The notes beneath the pieces are model-generated. The model was not told where the DNA came from. It saw only the letters and a program-made list of their open reading frames with translations, and made no database searches. This document shows, one piece after another, positions 9,164-18,166 of a stretch of 33,325 bases of DNA. Positions within the stretch are counted from its first letter, which is position 1. Each line of letters opens with the position of its first letter. This DNA is from Acidobacteriota bacterium (GTDB lineage: Bacteria; Acidobacteriota; Blastocatellia; RBC074): assembly GCA_016789605.1 (NCBI GenBank), contig JAEUQO010000105.1, positions 1-33,325 on the forward strand, in the 5' to 3' direction. A program made the translations under genes and the position numbers.

Positions 9164-10566
9164 TTACGCTCCAGTTGCGGTTGCCATTTGCCGTAACGCG
9201 GTTCCGGTGATGCGCCCGCGACGATTACCGGTTCGCGCACGCTGGCCGGTTTCCAGGCCCAACGCGCGACGACGCCTGCCACGGGCACCCAGTACAGCAA
9301 CGACGTCAGGTTGCCGACCGAAAACATCCAGCTTTCAAAAAAGGCATTGCTTGATCCGGCCACGAAGACAGAAATAAAGACCGCGTTGATGCTTCGTTCC
9401 AGATATTCGCCGCGTTGTTGCGACAAGCTGAAGGCCTTGCCCGCAACGCGATATAGCACCAACAGCAACAGCAGCAAGCCGGGCAAGCCCAGGTCGCCGA
9501 AAATCTCCAGATAGCTGTTGTGCAAGGCGCGGCCTGCTTCTTCGTCGCGTGTGAAAGGGAACACCAACAAGTGCGAGGCGGCGAATCCATACCCGGTCAG
9601 CTTTTGTTTCCAGAATTGCGGCCACACGCCGCGCCACATTTTGAAACGTTCTTCTTCGTTTAACTGCGAAGACAGGTCTTTGACCTGCACGGATTTGTCC
9701 GTGCCTTTGCGTACGAAGTTGACCAGATCACTTTGCAAGGTGGGAGAAATGACCAGCGCCAGCACGACGCAGGTCGCCGCCGCGATGATTTTCAGGCGGC
9801 TTTGCAAATTGACGATAAAGAAATAAACCGTGACGGCCAGCACACAAGAGATCGTGCCGTTGCGCGAGTTCGAATACCACAGCCCGATCAGGATGGTCAG
9901 CAACAGCGCGCCGTCCGCCACTTTTTCCCAGCGTTTTTGCGCCACGATGCGCCAGTGAAAAATGACGTAGGGCGTGATCAGCGCCGAGAAGGTGCCGAAC
10001 ATGTTCTGGTTGCCAAAAAATCCGGCGTACTGATTCATGATGATCGTGATGCCATAGCCCCAGCCTGAAAGCAGCATCACAATGGCCGGAAACAACAAAA
10101 TCCAGGCGGCATAGTATTTGAGCTGAAAGTAACGAAGGCAGTTAACGCTGCTGAAAAAGTAATAGGTCATGCCTTTCATCAAGGCATAGGCCAGCAGCAC
10201 AAAGCTCATTGCCCGCAAAAACGAATAGCTGAAGCTTTCAGCGTAGATCGCTGAAAGCAGCATATCGCTCAGCAGCAAAACCGAGAGTGTGGCCAGCGGA
10301 ACATCCAGGCGAAAGGTGTCAGGCATTTTGTAGCGCCAGGCTTGCCAGACAAACAGACCGAGCAACGCCCACCGCAGCAGACTCAGCGGGCTGCCCGCGC
10401 TTTCTGACATTTCGGGCGAGATGCCGAAATAGGCTTTGTTCGTGGCGTATACGACCAGAATCAGGAAGAACAGGCCGTAAACGCGCAGAAAGTTATCGCG
10501 GAAGCGATAGCGCAGCAGGTAAAGAAAGCTGCCGACTATGAACAGTAAGGCAAATGCAGGATTCAT
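9160..10566 (-). CDS. O-antigen ligase/polymerase family protein (Wzy-like)
   Basis: This 468-aa inner-membrane protein has about eleven hydrophobic segments. A large periplasmic loop between about 270 and 355 ends in RALHNSYLEIFGDLGLPG (His349), the conserved C-terminal signature of the Wzy_C/O-antigen ligase superfamily. SNSRNGT (232-238) matches the conserved Arg-containing region before that loop. Within a locus carrying Wza- and Wzc-like proteins the most likely role is polymerisation of lipid-linked repeat units in the periplasm, though WaaL-type ligation is formally possible. It overlaps both neighbours by ATGA. The C-terminal 30 residues are polar and probably cytoplasmic. Confidence 0.85.
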   Translation of the reverse strand: MNPAFALLFIVGSFLYLLRYRFRDNFLRVYGLFFLILVVYATNKAYFGISPEMSESAGSPLSLLRWALLGLFVWQAWRYKMPDTFRLDVPLATLSVLLLSDMLLSAIYAESFSYSFLRAMSFVLLAYALMKGMTYYFFSSVNCLRYFQLKYYAAWILLFPAIVMLLSGWGYGITIIMNQYAGFFGNQNMFGTFSALITPYVIFHWRIVAQKRWEKVADGALLLTILIGLWYSNSRNGTISCVLAVTVYFFIVNLQSRLKIIAAATCVVLALVISPTLQSDLVNFVRKGTDKSVQVKDLSSQLNEEERFKMWRGVWPQFWKQKLTGYGFAASHLLVFPFTRDEEAGRALHNSYLEIFGDLGLPGLLLLLLVLYRVAGKAFSLSQQRGEYLERSINAVFISVFVAGSSNAFFESWMFSVGNLTSLLYWVPVAGVVARWAWKPASVREPVIVAGASPEPRYGKWQPQLERK

Positions 10567-11750
10567 CGTTCTTTTTGCCAGACGGAATCAACCGGCGCAG
10601 CCGGACGCGTTGTTGCAGAATGTTCGATCGCACGCACAAGGCCGCGTGCCGCCGCCTCTAACGACCAGGCTTGAATTTTTTCCCGCGAACGGCGCTTCCG
10701 GGCGTTTTGCCGCTCGCGGTCACGGGAAAGTTGCTGCAAGGCGGTTGCCAGTTCCAGCACCGAAAGTTCGTTTAGCAACACGCCGTTGTCACCGGCCACC
10801 AAGTCCACCGCCGCGCCACAATGTTTGTGCGCGATGACGGCCAGCCCGCAAGCCATTGCTTCATTGATGACCAGTCCCCAGGGTTCCTGCTCGGCAGGCA
10901 ACACCAGCACATCCGCCAGGGCGTAATAGCGCGGCAAGTCGTTGGGGGCAACGTGACCGGCAAAAATGATGCGCTTTTCGTTGTCGGCCAGCGCTTGCAG
11001 GGCGGCGCGTTCTTCGCCAGAACCTGCGATGACAAGCGCGAAATCCTCATCCGGTATTTGGCGCACGGCCCGGATCAACAAGTCTACATTTTTGCGTTTG
11101 ACCAGTCGCCCGACAAACAGAAACACCGTTTTGCCGATCAGGTTCCATTCTGCGCGTAAAGTTTGTGAAGCGGCATGTTCTGCCGCAGAAGTCGCCGCAA
11201 AAAAGTCATTGTCCACGGCAAAGCGCGCTTCGCACAGTTGTTCCGGGCGTGCGTCGTAACTTTCCCAGAACAGACGGTTGGCTGTGCCGACGAAGGGCAG
11301 CGCCGCCGCCCGCCGGGTGATCTGACGCAACCACCAGCGCTTGAGCGTTCGTTTCCAGCCTTGCGCCGTATCGGTGTAATAGTTGGCGTCGCCCGCCACC
11401 GCAAACGGCGTCGCCGTCAACATCGCCCACAGCAACAATACGAATTGTGGCTTCAGCGTGTAGCCATAACAAAGCACGTAATCGGGTCGCTGTTGCCGTA
11501 ACACGCCAAGCAAGGCCAATGCCGCCGCCCACGAACTGCCTAGTCGTTGTCTGAGCATGGGCCATCGCTGATCGAGGATGATGGTTTTGTGTGACGCGGT
11601 TTGCGACTGTGCGGCTTCAGCCCAACCAACATCCTGATTCCAGACCGAGGTGTAACAAACCGTCAGCTTCCAGTCGGCAGTGCGCCCAAGCCGGTCAAAG
11701 AGCGGTGTGAAATACGGCGCAGGGACATTGTTGAGCAGCAACACGCGCAT
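10563..11750 (-). CDS. Family 4 glycosyltransferase (GT-B), copy B
   Basis: This 395-aa GT4 begins MRVLLLNNVPAPYFTPLFDRL, an N-terminal pattern common in this group. The C-terminal Rossmann half has FLFVGRLVKRKNVDLLIRA (211-229), VIAGSGEE, and the E-x7-E motif EPWGLVINE (289-297), followed by AMACGLAVIAHKHCG. The protein probably transfers a sugar to a lipid-linked intermediate on the cytoplasmic face. Residues 100-118 form a hydrophobic stretch that could mediate peripheral membrane binding. It starts 2 bp after the stop of the secreted glycosidase-like gene (TGATCATG) and its stop overlaps the Wzy-like start as ATGA. No donor can be assigned. Confidence 0.92.
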   Translation of the reverse strand: MRVLLLNNVPAPYFTPLFDRLGRTADWKLTVCYTSVWNQDVGWAEAAQSQTASHKTIILDQRWPMLRQRLGSSWAAALALLGVLRQQRPDYVLCYGYTLKPQFVLLLWAMLTATPFAVAGDANYYTDTAQGWKRTLKRWWLRQITRRAAALPFVGTANRLFWESYDARPEQLCEARFAVDNDFFAATSAAEHAASQTLRAEWNLIGKTVFLFVGRLVKRKNVDLLIRAVRQIPDEDFALVIAGSGEERAALQALADNEKRIIFAGHVAPNDLPRYYALADVLVLPAEQEPWGLVINEAMACGLAVIAHKHCGAAVDLVAGDNGVLLNELSVLELATALQQLSRDRERQNARKRRSREKIQAWSLEAAARGLVRAIEHSATTRPAAPVDSVWQKER

Positions 11751-11752
11751 GA

Positions 11753-13357
11753 TCAGTTTATCGCTTGTACGCGACGCGTCTTTTCATCCACCAGATAAAA
11801 CGATCCGCCGACCGCGACGTTGACGGTCACCGCGCGATAGGCAGGCAGCGAAATTTGCACCTCGCGTCTGGCCCCCATCGGTGCGTGCGCATAAAGCAGC
11901 CACTGCCGTTGCGGCGCTTTTCCTTTGACCAGCGCCAGTGCGAACACTTCCAGTTGCGTGGCCAATCCCCATTCCCATTTTGGATCGAGCGACGTGTCCA
12001 ACCGATACCAGCGGTCTATGGCCTGATATTCCGGCGGCACGATGGATTGATACGGATGTGCGCGGCTGCGGTTGGGAACGAGTACGCCTTTGCGACAGAA
12101 ATCGCGCAAGACCGCGTTGGCATACACGCGATCCACGGCGGCGACGACTGGCAAAAAATACGGTTCCATTTTTTCGACCGTGTCTTGATAACCGCGAAAT
12201 TCGCGCACGACACGCGGACGTAACAACCACATGCCAAATTGCACCATGCCTGCGTATCGTTCCGGCGTGTAGCTTTGCTTCGCGTTCGCAAAAAACTTGC
12301 GCTTGTCGTTGGCCTGTGTTGGTTCGTGGCCGTCCCAGGTCGAAAGCTCAAACCAGTAGTTCGGGTTTTTGCGCAGCGCCAAATCAAGCATGAACACCCA
12401 ATTCATCGCTTCGACTTGCGGGCTGAAAACGGTGAAATCGCTGATGCCGCTCCAGTTGAACAAATAAAACGACGGCGCAGCTCCGTCCCAAGCCAGCGCC
12501 CAGGGATCAACGCGGTTTTTGCTGTAAAGCGAATGCTCCATCCAGCCCGGCCAACGCGCAAAATGTGATGGGCCAAATGCGTCATAGGCGATAAACAACG
12601 CGTGTGCGCGCCATTTCGGATTGCGCAAGCCTTCGCGAAACCCTTGTTGCAACGCGCGATACCGGACGATCCAGCCATCGCCGACTGCCTTCCGTTTGAA
12701 ATCGTCGTCGCGCCCGCGCCCGAATTGCTCGACAAACCGGAAGTCTTCTTCTGCGCGCTTCCATTCCATTTTGACGTGTTCGTGATTCGAGACGAACACA
12801 ACCAACGGCGGATCGGGATACCATTCCTGCAACTTTTGCAGCATCGCCCCGTTGCCCCATTGCTTGCCGGCCTCGTGCCATAACTCTATCGGCCCGAAAG
12901 GCGAGACTTCGCGTTTGATGACGCCGTTGGCCAGCGCGACATTGGGATTTCGTTCGGGCGGTAACTTGAAATAGGTGTCGTTAAAGGTCAGCGCCGCTTC
13001 CCATTGTGTGCCTACCAGCGCGATGGGCAATTTCAATTGCGCCGCGCGTTTGATCGCCGCTTCGTAATACGATTGCCAACGCGGGTCGGTCGGTTGCGCG
13101 TATGCGTTGGGCAGCAGAAACCACGGCAACAGGTGATGCCCTTGCTCCAGCAAACGCATTTGATATTCCGGGTTGAACCCGTTGGGGGCTTCGCCCAGAT
13201 TCCAATGCCCGACCAGCGGCAACGGACGCCCGCTTTCGGCGCTCGACGTGCGCAATGCTTCTGCGCGAATTTGTTCGGCGACGGTTGTTACCGACTGCGC
13301 TAGAGCTGGCGCTGTCAGCGCTGCGATGACAGCCAGAATCAAAAATGCCTTTTTCAT
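11753..13357 (-). CDS. Secreted glycosidase-like protein of unassigned family
   Basis: This 534-aa protein has a signal peptide (MKKAFLILAVIAALTAPALA, cleavage near ALAQS). The ATG at 13355-13357 is chosen because it makes an ATGA overlap with the upstream gene and directly precedes the signal peptide; the frame is open another 195 bp upstream. I do not recognise a named family. The middle alternates aromatic-rich strands and helices like a TIM barrel. VVFVSNHEHVKMEW puts an Asn-x-Glu (N191, E193) after a predicted strand, and NYWFELSTWDGHEP puts E337 after a later strand. That spacing recalls the acid/base and nucleophile pair of clan GH-A glycosidases. From about 440 there is a beta-rich C-terminal part. 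It may trim the exported polymer in the periplasm or outside; this is inference from motif placement and context. Confidence 0.75.
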   Translation of the reverse strand: MKKAFLILAVIAALTAPALAQSVTTVAEQIRAEALRTSSAESGRPLPLVGHWNLGEAPNGFNPEYQMRLLEQGHHLLPWFLLPNAYAQPTDPRWQSYYEAAIKRAAQLKLPIALVGTQWEAALTFNDTYFKLPPERNPNVALANGVIKREVSPFGPIELWHEAGKQWGNGAMLQKLQEWYPDPPLVVFVSNHEHVKMEWKRAEEDFRFVEQFGRGRDDDFKRKAVGDGWIVRYRALQQGFREGLRNPKWRAHALFIAYDAFGPSHFARWPGWMEHSLYSKNRVDPWALAWDGAAPSFYLFNWSGISDFTVFSPQVEAMNWVFMLDLALRKNPNYWFELSTWDGHEPTQANDKRKFFANAKQSYTPERYAGMVQFGMWLLRPRVVREFRGYQDTVEKMEPYFLPVVAAVDRVYANAVLRDFCRKGVLVPNRSRAHPYQSIVPPEYQAIDRWYRLDTSLDPKWEWGLATQLEVFALALVKGKAPQRQWLLYAHAPMGARREVQISLPAYRAVTVNVAVGGSFYLVDEKTRRVQAIN

Positions 13358-14301
13358 AAGAAGGGCGGTCCGAAAGACGAATCGAGTTTGCGGCCCAGCA
13401 GAATCGTCCAATAGGCCGCAGCCAGGCGGCGGCAAAAGCGCAGGTATTCGCGGCTGCCGTCCAGGCTGAAGGTGGCTGCGCCACGCAGCAGCAGCAGCAG
13501 CAGCGATAACGCCGCATAGCCAGCCGCGTCCAAACGTTTGCCGACCTTGCAAAGGTAATACACCGAATTGCGGCGCAGCAGAAAACTGACCAGGCTGGTC
13601 ATGTGATAACCGCTTTGTTTTTGCCGATGGATGACGCTGTCAATCGGCACGTATTGCACACGCCAGCCACACCGTTGTGCGCGGTAATCCAGTTCGGCGT
13701 CTTCGATGTACATAAAAATGTTTTCGTCAAAGAGGCCGATTTCGCGCAAACACGCTGTGCGCATCAACAGGCAAACGCCGTTGAGCGTTTCTGCTTCGAC
13801 CACTTGATCGCGCGAATACACCAACGAATCAGGAAACAGCCGGTAACGAAACCAATTGACGATGCTGCGCCACAATCCCGGCGGATAGAGCACGGTGTTT
13901 TGCACGACATCCCGTTCGCGCAAAAACACGCGTGGGCCAGCGATGCCTACGGTCGGATGCGCTTCGGCATAGGCGACCAATTCGGTCAAAAACTCCGGAT
14001 TGGCGATTTCCGTGTCTGGATTGAGGATCAAGACATACGCGGCATCGTGCAACAGCGCATGTTCGATGCCGCGATTGTTGCCGCCGGTATACCCCAGGTT
14101 CGCGCCGGTTTGGATGACGTCCAAACCGGGGAATTCTGTGCGCACCATCTCTTCCGTGCCGTCGTCAGAAGCGTTGTCCACCACGACGATGCGGCAATTG
14201 GGATAGCGCAACTGGCGCAGCGACGATAAACAGTGCCGCACCACGTCGCGCATCTGATAGGTCAGCACAATGACATGCACCAGCGGCCAGTTTGCCGTCA
14301 C
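13354..14301 (-). CDS. Family 2 glycosyltransferase, rhamnosyltransferase-like
   Basis: This 315-aa GT2 has VHVIVLTYQMRDVVRHCLSSL at the N-terminus, IVVVDNASDDGTEEM and the LNPDTE metal-site variant (93-98). GVCLLMRTACLREIGLFDENIFMYIEDAELDYRAQ lies in the acceptor half, where the EDAELDYR stretch corresponds to the catalytic-base ED motif. A GGNNRGI loop follows the nucleotide-binding strand. This set is typical of the WbbL/rhamnosyltransferase-like branch, though the donor is not proven. A hydrophobic poly-Leu helix at about 260-275, encoded by six CTG codons in a row, may anchor the C-terminus to the membrane. It is coupled to both neighbours by ATGA overlaps. Confidence 0.92.
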   Translation of the reverse strand: MTANWPLVHVIVLTYQMRDVVRHCLSSLRQLRYPNCRIVVVDNASDDGTEEMVRTEFPGLDVIQTGANLGYTGGNNRGIEHALLHDAAYVLILNPDTEIANPEFLTELVAYAEAHPTVGIAGPRVFLRERDVVQNTVLYPPGLWRSIVNWFRYRLFPDSLVYSRDQVVEAETLNGVCLLMRTACLREIGLFDENIFMYIEDAELDYRAQRCGWRVQYVPIDSVIHRQKQSGYHMTSLVSFLLRRNSVYYLCKVGKRLDAAGYAALSLLLLLLRGAATFSLDGSREYLRFCRRLAAAYWTILLGRKLDSSFGPPFL

Positions 14302-15248
14302 CGTGTGCCTCCGGGCAGCGTGTCAGGTTCCAGGTAACTGCGACGGGGAATTTTGTGCTGATGTTTGCCAAATAGCGATTTGGGCGCGACCAACACCAAC
14401 GCGCCTGCGCTTTCGACCACGCCGAGAAACGCCAATTTGGCTGCTGCCACGGGATTGCGGCCCAACCAGTGCGCGGCGAGTTTGAATTTGGCCAGCGGCA
14501 ACGCAATCACCGAAAGCGCCGCCACGCGCACGCGCGGATATTTCACCGGATATTGTCGCCACGCCAGATAGCCATACCGATATCCCATCAACATCACATA
14601 TTCCCAATGCCGCAGCTTTTTGAGTACGGTGCGCCAGGTCAGCGGGCGTTGCGGATGCAACACGACGGCTTCTGGCTGCCACAGGATTTTGCCCGCTTGA
14701 GAAATGCGTGCGGCAAGCTCCGTATCTTCGTACGCTGGATAGGGAAAGGTTTCGTCAAATCCGCCCGCCGCAAATAACGCCGCGCGCCGATAGGCGCAGT
14801 TGCAGGTCAAATACACGCCGCCGGTTTGATTGCTGGGGCCTTCGCCCAGCGGATCGAATTCGCCATCGTTGTTGGCATAAACGCGGCCTTCGACGCCAGC
14901 GGCCTCCGGGTGTTGCTGAAACATTTCATACAAACGACTGAGCCACGTGCGTTCGGGCAAGGTATCGCTGTCTGTCATTGCCACAATGGCGGCGCGCGCG
15001 TGTCGAATGCCCAGATTGCGTGCCGCTGCCGGGCCTTTGGGCGACTGTTGCGCCAGCCGCAATTGCAATTGGAATTGCCTGCCGGTTTCCAGCGCAGGCG
15101 TCAGGCTTTCGCTTGACCCGTCGTCACAGATGATGACTTCGAATCGGTCGCGCGGAAAATCCTGCGCCGCCAGCGCCGTCAAACAGCGTTGCAAATCGGC
15201 GCAACGGTTGCGCGTCGGAATGATGACGGTTATGTCAGGAGCGGTCAT
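14298..15248 (-). CDS. Family 2 glycosyltransferase
   Basis: This 316-aa GT2 opens ITVIIPTRNRCADLQRCLTAL and has FEVIICDDGSSES, GPAAARNLGIRHA and the MTDSDTLPER metal-binding motif (DSD at 93-95). The acceptor part contains GGFDETFPYPAYEDTELAARI with the ED catalytic-base position. A C-terminal Lys/Arg- and Tyr-rich stretch, then a weakly hydrophobic segment, may associate with the membrane. Start and stop form ATGA overlaps with both neighbours, so its level should track theirs. The DSD form and the GPAAARNLG loop separate it from the NPDT-type GT2s on either side, so it likely makes a different linkage. Donor unknown. Confidence 0.92.
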   Translation of the reverse strand: MTAPDITVIIPTRNRCADLQRCLTALAAQDFPRDRFEVIICDDGSSESLTPALETGRQFQLQLRLAQQSPKGPAAARNLGIRHARAAIVAMTDSDTLPERTWLSRLYEMFQQHPEAAGVEGRVYANNDGEFDPLGEGPSNQTGGVYLTCNCAYRRAALFAAGGFDETFPYPAYEDTELAARISQAGKILWQPEAVVLHPQRPLTWRTVLKKLRHWEYVMLMGYRYGYLAWRQYPVKYPRVRVAALSVIALPLAKFKLAAHWLGRNPVAAAKLAFLGVVESAGALVLVAPKSLFGKHQHKIPRRSYLEPDTLPGGTR

Positions 15249-16171
15249 ATCAAAAGCAGTTGGCGCAAGCGTGCGCGGTCACGTCGCCATTTGCGCAACC
15301 AATGCAACGTTTGGCTCCATACGTCACATTGCAAGCGCAGCAAATCCCACGCGCGCGCCAGCGAAAATTGACGCGCCAAATCTTTGGTTTTGGTGCCCAG
15401 CGTCGTCAGATAGCCGATCAGGTTTTGCCCCAGCGTCAGCCGTGGGTTGGTCAGGTGATAAATAAACTGGCTGCGGTCGCATTGATAATCACGTTTGCGC
15501 CGCATTTGCGCATTGGTTTGCCAGCTTCCGCCGCGCTGATGATGGATGCGGCTGCGCGGCACGAGCGCCGTTTGAAAGCCAGCGCACGCTGCGCGACGGC
15601 AAAAATCAATCTCTTCGTAAAACGCGAAATAGATCGGATCGAAAAATCCGATGGCGTCAAACACCGGGCGCTTGATGGCGAAACAAGCGCCTTCGACCCA
15701 TTCGACCGGCATCCAGGGCCGAGCTGTTGCCGGATGGCGCAGTTCGTCCAGGTGCGATTGCAGTGCTGTTTCAGTCCAGCTATTGAATTCGTCACCGTCA
15801 TAGGTAAGTTGCACGGCGCCCAGAATGCCGACTTCGGGCGCGTCTTCTCCGACGGTGATCAATTGCCGCAACCAATCCGGTTCCACGCGTGTGTCGGGAT
15901 TGAGCAAGACGACGTAATCTGCGCCTGTGACCAGCGCGCGCTGAATGCCCGCATTGTTTCCGGCAGAGAATCCGGCGTTGCTGTCATTCAGAATGATCTC
16001 GATTTGCGGAAATGAAGTTGCGACCAAACCGACGCTGTCATCGGTTGATGCGTTGTCCACGAGCAAGGCTTTGTAATTGTCGTAATCAGTGGCCAACAAC
16101 GATTTGAAACAGGCTTCGAGCCAGCGCCGCCCGTTGTAATTCAGCACGATGACGTAAACGGCAGGATTCAT
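15245..16171 (-). CDS. Family 2 glycosyltransferase, NPDT type
   Basis: The protein is 308 aa when begun at the ATG at 16169-16171, giving MNPAVYVIVLNYNGRRWLEA, the expected GT2 N-terminus. The longer open frame upstream overlaps the previous gene and has no family similarity. Motifs are LLVDNASTDDSV, AGFSAGNNAGIQRAL, LLNPDTRVEPDW (NPDTR at 91-95), GACFAIKRPVFDAIGFFD and FAFYEEIDFCRRA (catalytic-base region). It belongs to the same broad rhamnosyltransferase-like branch as the gene at 13354, so the two may add similar deoxyhexoses; that is inference. It follows the GT4 gene by 7 bp with a weak Shine-Dalgarno, and its stop overlaps the next GT2 as ATGA. Confidence 0.92.
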   Translation of the reverse strand: MNPAVYVIVLNYNGRRWLEACFKSLLATDYDNYKALLVDNASTDDSVGLVATSFPQIEIILNDSNAGFSAGNNAGIQRALVTGADYVVLLNPDTRVEPDWLRQLITVGEDAPEVGILGAVQLTYDGDEFNSWTETALQSHLDELRHPATARPWMPVEWVEGACFAIKRPVFDAIGFFDPIYFAFYEEIDFCRRAACAGFQTALVPRSRIHHQRGGSWQTNAQMRRKRDYQCDRSQFIYHLTNPRLTLGQNLIGYLTTLGTKTKDLARQFSLARAWDLLRLQCDVWSQTLHWLRKWRRDRARLRQLLLI

Positions 16172-16178
16172 ACGAATG

Positions 16179-17258
16179 CTAATTGGCCAGCACTCCTTCC
16201 AGCGCTCTTTCCAGCGCAACGATCGCGCGTTCCCAGGTGAACTGCTGAATCTGTTGGTTTCCCGCAGTTGCCAGGCGACAGCGCAAACCATCGTCTGCCA
16301 GCAATCGTTGCAAGGCTTCGCCCAGCAGATCAGGGCGCTGGATTGGTGTCAGCCAGGCGGTTTGTTCTGCCTGGGCAAAATCGTGCACGCCGCCATTGTC
16401 TGTTGAAACAAGCGCGCAGCCGCAAGCCATCGCTTCGGCGGCGGGCAAGCCCCAGCCTTCGAGCCAGCTCGGACTAAGAAAAATCGAGCACCCGTTGTAA
16501 AGCGCAGTCAATTCTTGCGCCGACGGTTGTTGCACATAGGCGATCCAGTCGGGCGCGATTGCCGGTCGCGGTGATGCGCCAAACAATACGGCTTCCAACG
16601 TCGGAAAGTGTTCTTTGGCGATTTGCAGCGCTTTCAAACCGTCGGCCAGCCCCTTGTTTGTGTGCGGATGCGCCAACATGCCCACGCGCGGACGGGTTCG
16701 GTCAGCAATCGGGGTCGTGATGCGAAATTGCTGAAAGTCCAATCCCAACGGAATGTGCACCGTGCGCTGAGCTTCGCCCAATTCCTGTGCGATGGTTTGC
16801 AACCAACCAGAAACGGCAATCTTGGTCATCGGTAATTGCCAACTGGCGCGCACGGTCTTTTCCGGCGCTTGCCAGATTTCATACGATTGCAGCAGATAAA
16901 ACTTGCGGCCTTTGCGGGCGTCATATTCCGCCACCGGAAACGCCGTGCCTTGCGCGGTGGCGATGATGGCGTCGGCTTCCGGGATGAATTGCGCGCGCAA
17001 ATCCGGCGTGAGTTTCAATTGCACTTGTGGATGCACGGTAAACCAGGGAATCAGCGGACGATGTTGCAGCCGCAGCTTGTAAGGCCAAAGGCGGCTTTTC
17101 AAAAACTGCGCCGCGCCGCGTTGCGGCGTTTCGTTGCGCGGATGCACCACCGTGATCTGATGGCCACGCGCCTGCAACCGATTGGCGTATTCATAAACAA
17201 CCTTGAATCCGCCGGACGGCACGGCCAGATACATTGGCAACACAAAGGTGATTTTCAC
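16179..17258 (-). CDS. Family 4 glycosyltransferase (GT-B), copy C, GTG start
   Basis: This 360-aa protein starts with GTG at 17256-17258 (VKITFVLPMYLAVPSGGFKV). That start makes a GTGA overlap with the preceding GT2 stop and places the Gly-rich loop PSGGFKVVYEYANRL at the proper distance. The open frame continues 62 codons upstream but reads as non-family sequence antisense to nothing recognisable. The donor half has RVGMLAHPHTNKGLADGLKAL, VLFGASPRP and the E-x7-E motif EGWGLPAAE (267-275), followed by AMACGCALVSTDNGG. It is a GT4-type retaining enzyme. YLLQSYEIWQ is a segment I associate with a GT4 subgroup that acts on rhamnan or galactan chains, but I hold that loosely. Donor unknown. Confidence 0.9.
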   Translation of the reverse strand: MKITFVLPMYLAVPSGGFKVVYEYANRLQARGHQITVVHPRNETPQRGAAQFLKSRLWPYKLRLQHRPLIPWFTVHPQVQLKLTPDLRAQFIPEADAIIATAQGTAFPVAEYDARKGRKFYLLQSYEIWQAPEKTVRASWQLPMTKIAVSGWLQTIAQELGEAQRTVHIPLGLDFQQFRITTPIADRTRPRVGMLAHPHTNKGLADGLKALQIAKEHFPTLEAVLFGASPRPAIAPDWIAYVQQPSAQELTALYNGCSIFLSPSWLEGWGLPAAEAMACGCALVSTDNGGVHDFAQAEQTAWLTPIQRPDLLGEALQRLLADDGLRCRLATAGNQQIQQFTWERAIVALERALEGVLAN

Positions 17259-18166
17259 GACCAGCGTTTCAAAATACTGGCTGCCACCAACCAGCGAAAC
17301 ACGCGCCAATGACGGCTGTGACGCAACGCTGCGCCGTATTGCCGCAAACACGCGCGCCATTGCCGCTGTTGCTTCCAGGCAAAACCTGCGCGGATGTGCA
17401 ATTTGGCAAAAAGCATTTCGCGCTTGATGCCGCATTCGTCCCACAGATGCGGAAACTGTCGCTCGATTTCACGCAACACGGTCAGCGACAGCCGCAAGCC
17501 TTTTTCGATGTCTGTGCCAGCGCCCATCAAATTGCCGGGCCGCAAGCGGTAATACGCCAGCGGACGCGGCAATCCGGCGATGGGAAAGTATTTGGCAATG
17601 CGCAACCAGTATTCGTAATCCTCGACGGCGATCAGCGCGCGGTCTTCGTTTAGATAGCCGACCCGTTCCAAACAGGCGCGCCGGATGACGACCGTCGAAT
17701 TGGGAATGAAATCGCCATACAGCAGCAAACAGAACGTCGGCCAGAACGTCGGCGCTTCGGTGTAACCGATTTTGCGCTCAATGCGTTTTTCTGCGCCGTC
17801 CTGCGTAAACATCAACGCTTCGCCATAAACCAACCCGGCGGTCGGATGTTGTTCGCAAAATTCGACCTGCGCGGCGAGTTTATCGGGCAGCCAAAGATCA
17901 TCGCCATCCAGAAAGGCGAGCAATTCGCCGCGCGCTTGTCGCAAACCGGCATTGCGCGCAGACGCCGGGCCGCCGTTGGGTTTGCGAATCAGCGTGATGC
18001 GGTCGGCAAATTGCTCCAGCACTGCCAACGTGTCATCGGTCGAACCGTCGTCCACCACGATAATTTCGTAATCGGGGTAACTTTGAGCAAAGACCGATGC
18101 CAGCGTTTCAGCGAGGTACGGCGCGGCGTTGTATGCTGGAATGATGACGCTGACTTTAGGCGGCAC
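17255..18166 (-). CDS. Family 2 glycosyltransferase
   Basis: This 303-aa GT2 has the classical N-terminal sequence [20 protein letters not shown], then [30 protein letters not shown] and LAFLDGDDLWLPDKL (DGDD at 87-90). The catalytic-base region is ALIAVEDYEYWLRIA. These are full GT-A features, so the enzyme should be active and inverting. The C-terminus is rich in Arg and Trp and may bind the membrane surface. The start overlaps the previous gene by 11 bp (18156-18166) and the stop overlaps the GTG start of the GT4 gene. Donor and linkage are unknown. Confidence 0.93.
   Translation of the reverse strand: MPPKVSVIIPAYNAAPYLAETLASVFAQSYPDYEIIVVDDGSTDDTLAVLEQFADRITLIRKPNGGPASARNAGLRQARGELLAFLDGDDLWLPDKLAAQVEFCEQHPTAGLVYGEALMFTQDGAEKRIERKIGYTEAPTFWPTFCLLLYGDFIPNSTVVIRRACLERVGYLNEDRALIAVEDYEYWLRIAKYFPIAGLPRPLAYYRLRPGNLMGAGTDIEKGLRLSLTVLREIERQFPHLWDECGIKREMLFAKLHIRAGFAWKQQRQWRACLRQYGAALRHSRHWRVFRWLVAASILKRWS

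Noticed and set aside
13486..13503. (CAG)6 trinucleotide tract
   Set aside because: It encodes six Leu codons within a hydrophobic helix of a GT2; length change would keep the frame and there is no sign of phase variation.
13358..13552. N-terminal extension of the secreted glycosidase-like protein by 65 codons
   Set aside because: The extension reads as non-family sequence inside the upstream GT2 gene; the ATG at 13357 gives a signal peptide and an ATGA overlap.
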